Source: Massilia rhizosphaerae
GTDB taxonomy: Bacteria; Pseudomonadota; Gammaproteobacteria; Burkholderiales; Burkholderiaceae_D
Assembly: GCF_016093545.1 (NCBI RefSeq)
Contig: NZ_JADKYX010000001.1
Location: 248,001 to 312,000 of the forward strand
Direction: 5' to 3'
Length of the DNA stretch: 64,000 nucleotides
Shown: one piece after another, positions 58,761 through 64,000 of the stretch
Layout of the letters: every line of letters starts with the position of its first letter
Numbering within the stretch: position 1 is the first letter of the stretch
Notes under the pieces: model-generated
Told to the model about the DNA's origin: nothing
The model's input: the letters and a program-made list of their open reading frames with translations, nothing else
Database searches by the model: none
Translations under genes and position numbers: made by a program

Positions 58761-58777
58761 GAAAGTACAATACTTTC
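58761..58777. repeat. Short inverted repeat at the start of the PEP-CTERM transcript
   Basis: GAAAGT-ACAAT-ACTTTC, six-base perfect arms, directly after the -12 element and before the AGGGG ribosome site (58781-58785). May be an operator or a 5'-end stabilising hairpin. Confidence 0.5.
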
Positions 58778-58791
58778 GATAGGGGTTCTTC

Positions 58792-59364
58792 ATGTCCAAA
58801 CTGAGCAAAGTCGTCTCCGCAGTCGCAGTCTTCGCTGCCTTCACCGGCACGGCAATGGCAACGCCGGTCACCCAGTCCGCTGGCCCGGTCAATTACGATT
58901 CCTGGAGCGGCTGGCATAACGACGAACTCTTGGGGGTTTCGCTCGCGCCGAGCACCAGCCGTATCGATTCCCTGTCCGGTTCGTCGACGACCTATGATCA
59001 GGGATGGGGTGGCAATGATTTCTATGGCAACAGGCTGTACATTACCCTGATGGACAATGGTCACAGCCTGTGGAGCGACTTCTTCGCCGGCGGCGCCCGT
59101 GGTGCGACGTTCCAGGCGTATTCGGTCTCGAACGACCACCTGGCCAGCTTGAATGCCGCGCTGGCGGGCATCGATTGGTCGTCGGCCCCGAACGTGGAAA
59201 TGCAAGTGCGCTCGTCTACGATCGGCTATCCGGGCTGGGCACTGCACTCGCAAGGTGCACAGTTCCAGGTGACGTCCGAAGTGCCGGAGCCGGCATCGCT
59301 TGCGATCGTCGGCATGGGCCTCCTGGGCTTGGTCGCCGCGCGCCGTAAGGCAGCGAAGAAGTAA
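58792..59364 (+). CDS. PEP-CTERM sorting-domain protein
   Basis: 190 aa. A signal peptide (about 1-23, cleaved after AMA) is followed by a beta-rich, Ser/Gly/Trp-rich middle (NYDSWSGWHNDELLG, TYDQGWGGNDFYGN). The C-terminal sorting signal is VPEPASLAIVGMGLLGLVAARRK: the VPEP motif, a hydrophobic helix and basic residues. Such proteins are processed by an exosortase and exported, usually in bacteria that make exopolysaccharide. Only one cysteine-free domain precedes the signal; its function is unknown. It stands alone behind a sigma-54-like promoter. Exosortase genes are not in the window. Confidence 0.92.
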   Translation: MSKLSKVVSAVAVFAAFTGTAMATPVTQSAGPVNYDSWSGWHNDELLGVSLAPSTSRIDSLSGSSTTYDQGWGGNDFYGNRLYITLMDNGHSLWSDFFAGGARGATFQAYSVSNDHLASLNAALAGIDWSSAPNVEMQVRSSTIGYPGWALHSQGAQFQVTSEVPEPASLAIVGMGLLGLVAARRKAAKK

Positions 59365-59391
59365 CGCTGCACCCTGCTCGAATCCGACGTG

Positions 59392-59802
59392 TCAGCGCCG
59401 CGCGCGCTGCATGTCCGCTCGCACCTTGCACACGGCGTCGGCGAGGGCCTTGTCCATCGTGCCGATGTGGACCGGCAGCCAGTCGCCCAGCAATGCGACC
59501 GCATAACGGGCCGGTCGCGCGTCACCGTCGTCCAGCGCGGCGGCGGCGTGATGCAGGCCAGCCAGCATGCGCGCATGCTGTTCGAGGTGCACCGGCGGCA
59601 TCGGCAGACCGAACTCCTCCATCAGCATTTCTTCCGCGCGAAAGTCGCGTTCGATCGCGCGGACGCATTCGTTGAAGGCGCTTGAGAAGTCCGGCGACGG
59701 CAGCGCGGGCAGGCGCGCCAGTGCGGCAAACAAATCGTGATGGGATGCGTCGAGCGACGGCTCGCCAAGCACGATGTGGACGGGTTGTTGAGCTAGGGAC
59801 AT
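59392..59802 (-). CDS. Hemerythrin-like protein with one altered iron ligand
   Basis: 136 aa from ATG 59802 (MSLAQQPVHIVLG); a longer frame upstream is less likely. The four-helix hemerythrin ligands appear in order: SLDASHHDLF (His), RDFRAEEML (Glu57), HLEQHARML (His72, His76) and VHIGTMDKAL (His112, Asp117). At the place of the second-helix histidine (H-F-x-x-E-E in the family) it has Asp53. All spacings agree with bacteriohemerythrins, so the change is specific. It may bind iron differently or be an oxygen/NO sensor rather than a carrier. It lies divergent from nothing and 86 nt from ackA. Confidence 0.8.
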   Translation of the reverse strand: MSLAQQPVHIVLGEPSLDASHHDLFAALARLPALPSPDFSSAFNECVRAIERDFRAEEMLMEEFGLPMPPVHLEQHARMLAGLHHAAAALDDGDARPARYAVALLGDWLPVHIGTMDKALADAVCKVRADMQRARR

Positions 59803-59888
59803 GACGGGTCTCTCGATGGAATCGTAAAGGCCAGTGTCGTCGCAAGTCCGCCGAATGGTCATTGATCCAGGTCAAGCGATCGTCTACG

Positions 59889-61070
59889 TCAGCGGGCGCG
59901 CCCGTCGACCACCGTCCGCGTCTGCCGCGCGATGACGCCTTCCTCATCCGCCGCGACGACCCACACGGCGACGGCGCTGTCCGGAGAATGGATCCGGGGG
60001 CTGCCCGCGGCGTTTGCCTCCGCGTCGAGCCGCACGCCCAGCCACGCCGCCTGCTCGCACACGCGTGCACGGATGGCCGCCGCATGCTCGCCGATACCGC
60101 CCGTGAAGACCAGCACGTCCAATCCGCCCGCCGCCGCGACGAGCGAGCCCAGTTCGCGCCCGATCCGGTACACGAACAGATCGACTGCGTCGCGGGCGCG
60201 CGGTTCGGCGCTGGCGAGCAGTTCGCGCATGTCGCCGCTGACGCCGGACACGCCCAGCAGGCCGGCGTCGTGGTACAGCTGGCGTTCCAGGACCTCGGGC
60301 GCGATCTGCTTTTCCTGCAGCAGGTACAGCAGCAGGCCGGGGTCGATATCGCCGCAGCGGGTCGCCATCGGCAGGCCGTCGAGGGCGGAAAAGCCCATCG
60401 TGCTGGCGACGCTCTTGCCGTCCACCAGCGCGCACATGCTGGCGCCGCTGCCCAGGTGGGCGGCGACGACGCGGCCCCGTGCCCGCGGCTCGACGGCAGG
60501 CAGCGCGGTGGCGACGTGTTCGTACGACAGGCCGTGGAAGCCGTAGCGCACCAGGCCGTCGCCGGCCAGGTCGCCGGGGAGCGCGTACAGGCGCGAGATG
60601 CGGGGATTGCCGAGGTGGAACGCGGTATCGAAGCAGGCGACCTGCGGCAGGCCCGGGTGCAGCCGGGCCATCGCGCCGATGGCTTCCAGGTTGTGCGGCT
60701 GGTGCAGCGGCGCGAGCGGCGACAGCGCCGCCAGCTCGGCCAGCAGGCCAGGCGTGACGAGCGCGGGGCCGGCATGCCGGTTGCCGCCATGGACGACGCG
60801 GTGTCCCACCGCCGCCAGCTGCGCCGGCGCGAGGTGGTGCTCGACCCAGCCGACGACCGCGCTCAGGATCGCCGCATAGCCGGACCGCGCATCCAGTTGC
60901 CGTTCCTCGATCGTCTTGCCGTCGGGCGCCCGGGCCACGAGGCGCGGCGCGTGGTCCAGGCCGTCGACCTGGCCCCGGCTGCTGAGCGCCAGCGCGCCGT
61001 CCCATTCGGCGTACACCGCGAACTTGAGGCTGGACGAGCCCGCGTTGAAGCAAACGAAGCCGCGGCTCAT
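59889..61070 (-). CDS. ackA: Acetate kinase (acetate/butyrate kinase family)
   Basis: 393 aa from ATG 61070, overlapping the phosphotransacetylase stop by 4 nt. ASKHA-fold motifs: FVCFNAGSSSLKFAVY, VGHRVVHGG, ACFDTAFH, GFHGLSYEHVA, AAHLGSGASMCALVDGKS and VFTGGIGEHAAAIR. It interconverts acetyl-phosphate and acetate with ATP. Last gene of the operon fabI - maoC/pta - ackA. The order with a phosphotransacetylase is the normal Pta-AckA pair. Confidence 0.95.
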   Translation of the reverse strand: MSRGFVCFNAGSSSLKFAVYAEWDGALALSSRGQVDGLDHAPRLVARAPDGKTIEERQLDARSGYAAILSAVVGWVEHHLAPAQLAAVGHRVVHGGNRHAGPALVTPGLLAELAALSPLAPLHQPHNLEAIGAMARLHPGLPQVACFDTAFHLGNPRISRLYALPGDLAGDGLVRYGFHGLSYEHVATALPAVEPRARGRVVAAHLGSGASMCALVDGKSVASTMGFSALDGLPMATRCGDIDPGLLLYLLQEKQIAPEVLERQLYHDAGLLGVSGVSGDMRELLASAEPRARDAVDLFVYRIGRELGSLVAAAGGLDVLVFTGGIGEHAAAIRARVCEQAAWLGVRLDAEANAAGSPRIHSPDSAVAVWVVAADEEGVIARQTRTVVDGRAR

Positions 61071-62473
61071 GCCGCACCCAGCACGGCGGACGGCGGCAGA
61101 TGGCGCACCAGCAGGGCCGCCAGGGCGCAGGAGGCGAGCCGCGCCAGCGGTCCGTCGGCACGGCTGGTCAGCATGATCGGCACGCGCGCGCCCACGACGA
61201 TGCCGGCGACCTGCGCGTCGGCCAGGTATTCGAGCTGCTTGGCCAGCATGTTGCCCGCTTCCAGGTCGGGCACGACGAGGATGTCGGCCTGGCCCGCCAC
61301 CGGCGACACGAAGCCCTTGGTGCGGGCCGCATCCTCGGACACGGCGAGGTCGAAGGCCATCGGGCCGTCCACGATGCCGCCTGCGATCTGGCCGCGCTCG
61401 GCCATCTTGCACAGCGCGGCCGCTTCGATCGTCGACGCGAGCTTCGGATACACGGTCTCGAGCGCCGACAGGATGGCCACGCGCGGCGCCGCGATGCCCA
61501 GCGCGTGCGCGAGGTCGATGGCGTTCTGCACGATGTCGCGTTTGTCTTCCAGCGTCGGGTAGACGTTGATCGCGGCGTCCGTGATGAACAGCGGCCGCGG
61601 GTACGAGGGCACGTCCATCGCGAACACGTGGCTGATGCGCCGGCCCGTGCGCAGGCCGCTGTCCTTGGCGACGACGGGATGCATCAACTCGTCCGTGTGC
61701 AGCGCGCCCTTCATCAGCGCGCCGACCTTGCCGGCGCGCGCCAGCGCCACCGCCGCCTCGGCCGCCGCCTGGCTGTGCGCAGTGGGCACCAGCTCGAAGC
61801 CGGCCAGGTCGACGCCGGCGTCCTGCGCCGCCTTGCGGATCTTCGCTTCGGGGCCCACCAGCACGGGTTCGATCAGCCCTGCATGGGCCGCCTCGACGGC
61901 GCCCAGCAGCGATACCGTGTCGACCGGATGCACGACGGCCGTGCGCACGGGCGGCGCTTCGCGGGCGGCGGCCAGCAGCGCCCGGTAGCGGCCGCCGGGT
62001 TCGCGCAGCCGGACTTCGGGCAGCGCCACGCGCGGGCGCGAGACTTTTTCGCCCGGCGCGATGATCTCCGCCGTGCCCGTGACGACCGGCTTGCCGTCCT
62101 GGTTCGTCACGAGGCAGTCGAGGGTGACGCGGCGGTTCTCCGGGTGCAGTTCCGTCACCGTCAACTTGACGGTCACCAGGTCGCCCAGGCCGACCGGCTT
62201 CAGGAAGCGCAGCGACTGGCCCAGGTAGATCGTGCCCGGCCCCGGCAGCTGCGTGCCGAGCACCGTCGAGATCAGAGCGCCCGTCCACATGCCGTGCGCG
62301 ATCACCTTGTGGAACATGTCGCTCTTCGCGTATTCCTCGTCCAGGTGGGCGGGGTTGACGTCGCCGGACATCACGGCGAACAGCTCGATGTCCTTGTGCG
62401 TCAACGTGCGCGTGAGGCTGGCGCTGTCGCCGATGCGCAGGTCGTCGAAGGTGCGGTTTTCGATGGTTTCCAT
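61067..62473 (-). CDS. MaoC hydratase - phosphate acetyl/butyryltransferase fusion
   Basis: 468 aa from ATG 62473; a TTG at 62491 is an alternative. Residues 1-145 are a MaoC (hot-dog) domain with the hydratase motif FAVMSGDVNPAHLDEEYA...IAHGMWTGALIS. Residues 160-460 are a PTA/PTB domain (LLGAVEAAHAGLIEPVLVGP, ALMKGALHTDELMHPVV, FITDAAINVYPTLEDKRDI, ADILVVPDLEAGNML). It may link beta-oxidation or polyhydroxyalkanoate chemistry to acyl-phosphates. Overlaps ackA (ATGA), and starts 21 nt after fabI. The shape is known in proteobacteria, so this is not a new fusion. Confidence 0.92.
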   Translation of the reverse strand: METIENRTFDDLRIGDSASLTRTLTHKDIELFAVMSGDVNPAHLDEEYAKSDMFHKVIAHGMWTGALISTVLGTQLPGPGTIYLGQSLRFLKPVGLGDLVTVKLTVTELHPENRRVTLDCLVTNQDGKPVVTGTAEIIAPGEKVSRPRVALPEVRLREPGGRYRALLAAAREAPPVRTAVVHPVDTVSLLGAVEAAHAGLIEPVLVGPEAKIRKAAQDAGVDLAGFELVPTAHSQAAAEAAVALARAGKVGALMKGALHTDELMHPVVAKDSGLRTGRRISHVFAMDVPSYPRPLFITDAAINVYPTLEDKRDIVQNAIDLAHALGIAAPRVAILSALETVYPKLASTIEAAALCKMAERGQIAGGIVDGPMAFDLAVSEDAARTKGFVSPVAGQADILVVPDLEAGNMLAKQLEYLADAQVAGIVVGARVPIMLTSRADGPLARLASCALAALLVRHLPPSAVLGAA

Positions 62474-62494
62474 TGATTGGTTATCTTTCAAGAT

Positions 62495-63271
62495 TCAGCC
62501 CATGACATGATAGCCGGCGTCGACGTATTCGACGTTGCCGGTCAGGAGACGCGCCGCGTCGCTGGCGAGGAAGGCGGCCACGTTGCCGACGTCGGCGATC
62601 GTCGCCAGCATGTGTTGCGGCGCGCGCTGGCGTGCCTCGTCCAGCAGTTCGTCGAAGCGGTCCAGGCCCGAGGCGGCGCGGGTCTTGATGGGACCCGGCG
62701 ACAGCGCGTGCACGCGGATGCCTTGCGGCCCGAGTTCCATCGCCATCGCGCGCACCGAGGCTTCCAGCGCGGCCTTCACGGGGCCCATCAGGTTGTAGTG
62801 CGCGACCACCTTTTCGCCGCCGTAGAACGTGACGGCGAGCAGGCAGCCGCCGTTTTTCATCAGCGGTTCCGCCAGCTGGGCGCAGCGGATGAAGGAATGG
62901 CAGGAGACGTCCATCGCTTGCGCGAAGCCGGCGGCGCTGCAGTCGACCACGCGCCGCCGCAGGTCCTCCCTGGGCGCGTAGGCGATCGAGTGGACGACGA
63001 CATCGAGGCTGCCCCAGGTGCCGCGCACGGCGTCGAACACGGCGTCGAGCTGGCCCGGTTCGCGCACGTCGCACGGCAGGATGAGCGGGCAGCCGAGTTG
63101 CTCGGCCAGCGGACGGACGAAGGGTTCCGCTTTGGTGTTCAGGTAGGTGACGGCCAGCTCTGCGCCCCAGTCGCGCATGGCGCGCGCGCAGCCGTAGGCG
63201 ATGCTGTCCGCGTTGGCGATGCCGAGGATAAGGCCGCGCTTGCCGCGCAAATCGATCGGTGAAGGGTTCAT
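62495..63271 (-). CDS. fabI: Enoyl-[ACP] reductase, FabI type
   Basis: 258 aa. A short-chain dehydrogenase with the divergent FabI nucleotide loop LILGIANADSIAYGCARAM, DVVVHSIAYAPRED, and the Tyr-x6-Lys pair in VAHYNLMGPVKAALE. SPGPIKTRAASGL follows. It reduces enoyl-ACP with NADH in fatty acid elongation. Because it is embedded with MaoC/Pta and AckA, this copy may be a paralogue of the housekeeping FabI, used in acyl metabolism. It starts 37 nt after the end of the ATPase gamma gene. Confidence 0.93.
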   Translation of the reverse strand: MNPSPIDLRGKRGLILGIANADSIAYGCARAMRDWGAELAVTYLNTKAEPFVRPLAEQLGCPLILPCDVREPGQLDAVFDAVRGTWGSLDVVVHSIAYAPREDLRRRVVDCSAAGFAQAMDVSCHSFIRCAQLAEPLMKNGGCLLAVTFYGGEKVVAHYNLMGPVKAALEASVRAMAMELGPQGIRVHALSPGPIKTRAASGLDRFDELLDEARQRAPQHMLATIADVGNVAAFLASDAARLLTGNVEYVDAGYHVMG

Positions 63272-63308
63272 GTCGTCTCCATCACGGGGTAGTCCGGTTG
63301 CAGTGGTG

Positions 63309-64000
63309 TCAAGGTTCGCTTTCCGCCGGTGGGCGCCGTTCGCCGACCAGCTCGATTTCTTCGATGATTTCTTCCTGGCGCAACTGGTTCCGGCTGCGCC
63401 GCAGGTCCTCGCGCTTGCGCTCGATGTGCCGCAAGGCGTTTTCCATCAGCAGCAGGCGCATCTGGTTTTCGACCCGCAACGCGCCCACCAGGCTGGACAA
63501 CAGGCGGTGGAACACGTAGTGCCGGGCCACGCCGGCCGCCACTTGCGGCAGCGGCGCGAAGGTGACGGGACGGTTGCCGGCGGCGGCCTGCGCCGGCACG
63601 TCGATCGGCAGGATGCGCCGCTCGGCGACGCCGCCCTCGTCGCGCCAGCAGATCACGAGGCCTTGCGCCGGGTCCGGCCGCGCGCGCGGATCGTCGAGCG
63701 CGCGGACGATGCGTTCGATCGTGTCCGCCGCGTCGGCCGCGCCGACGGCCCCGGCCACGCGCACCACGTCGTCCGGTTCGGCCAGCAAGGCGCCCAGCCG
63801 CTCGCCGACGACGATGGCCGTGCCGATGGCGGCGCGCCGCTGCCGGAAGTGGCGCGCCACGTCCTCGTTGTAGCTGCCGCAGAAGCCGCGCACGGAACCC
63901 AGCAGCACCCACACGTCGCGGCGCGCGCCGGCCGGCGGCTGCGGCAGGGCGGGGGCGACGTCGGCCACGGCCTGGGCGAGGGCCGCGTCGGCGGCGCGCT
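63309..64000 (-). CDS. Alternative (N-type) F1Fo ATPase gamma subunit, partial
   Basis: The frame is open to the right edge, so about 60 N-terminal residues are missing; the GTG at 63968 is internal. The visible part (230 residues) has LGSVRGFCGSYNEDVARHF, the segment typical of gamma subunits, and the C-terminal helix HYVFHRLLSSLVGALRVENQMRLLLMENALRHIE, ending EEIIEEIELVGE. The sequence is more divergent than housekeeping AtpG and lacks its flanking genes (atpA/atpD). Position at the end of an operon followed by fabI/pta/ackA is usual for the N-ATPase, thought to pump Na+ or H+. Confidence 0.8.
   Translation of the reverse strand, partial: RAADAALAQAVADVAPALPQPPAGARRDVWVLLGSVRGFCGSYNEDVARHFRQRRAAIGTAIVVGERLGALLAEPDDVVRVAGAVGAADAADTIERIVRALDDPRARPDPAQGLVICWRDEGGVAERRILPIDVPAQAAAGNRPVTFAPLPQVAAGVARHYVFHRLLSSLVGALRVENQMRLLLMENALRHIERKREDLRRSRNQLRQEEIIEEIELVGERRPPAESEP

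Noticed and set aside
56142..58791. A direct repeat of the tRNA-Val 3' end marking the far side of the island
   Set aside because: Searched by eye for GTTCGAAACTTGCACCGCCC-like sequence; none found in the window.

Overview
The window looks like a chromosomal segment of a high-GC betaproteobacterium. The gene content and order (gloB / methyltransferase / rnhA / dnaQ / tRNA-Val, aroC, thyA-folA, dcd, aceB, a PEP-CTERM protein, an alternative N-type ATPase) point to Burkholderiales, most likely Oxalobacteraceae of the Massilia/Telluria type. That assignment rests on gene content and protein style, not on a database search. Most of the segment is ordinary, densely packed housekeeping DNA with many 4-nt start/stop overlaps. 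It is interrupted by three accessory stretches of visibly lower GC and looser structure.

Region 1 (1-6117) is the tail of a type VI secretion cluster. It holds the end of a probable VgrG, a lipase effector of the Tle4 kind, and three tandem paralogues of its Tli4-type immunity protein; the middle one carries a duplicated extra C-terminal module. Region 2 (6160-13302) is a rearranged competence locus. A full-length comEC is followed by a convergent pair (a zinc-finger/TPR membrane protein and a rhomboid protease) and then by a 5'-truncated second copy of comEC. The two copies are nearly identical over about 0.8 kb and then diverge sharply, as expected if foreign DNA recombined into comEC.

Region 3 (13303-24379) holds a CpxRA-like two-component system divergent from a Spy/CpxP-like periplasmic protein, an alpha/beta hydrolase, dcd, a small MscS channel, an Orn/Lys/Arg decarboxylase with a clear terminator, a thyA-folA-DUF4337 operon and a threonine-aldolase-like enzyme. 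Region 4 (24517-39490) holds a chemoreceptor, an MsbA-like ABC exporter, an FtsX permease with an AttH/CrtC-like protein, a DUF4124 protein, an FAD-linked 2-hydroxyacid dehydrogenase, DUF2069, wrbA, yihY, an Mpo1-like protein, a hydrolase downstream of a MetY-like protein that lacks its PLP lysine, and a CBS-pair protein.

Region 5 (39593-46378) is rich in c-di-GMP signalling: a receiver-DUF3369-GGDEF-EAL protein, and a PAS-GGDEF-EAL protein overlapping an HDOD protein, with aroC between them. Region 6 (46743-55989) carries aidB, upp with an overlapping Hpt protein, cspA with promoter and terminator, a LysR regulator divergent from aceB, an isomerase remnant, gloB, a methyltransferase, rnhA and dnaQ.

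Region 7 (56009-58739) starts at tRNA-Val(CAC) and reads as a decayed genomic island: an integrase C-terminal remnant, a lower-GC lipoprotein gene of unknown function and an IS3-type orfA remnant. Region 8 (58740-64000) has a PEP-CTERM gene behind a sigma-54-type promoter, a hemerythrin-like protein and the operon atpG(N-ATPase)-fabI-MaoC/pta-ackA, which runs off the right edge. No CRISPR array or rRNA was seen.
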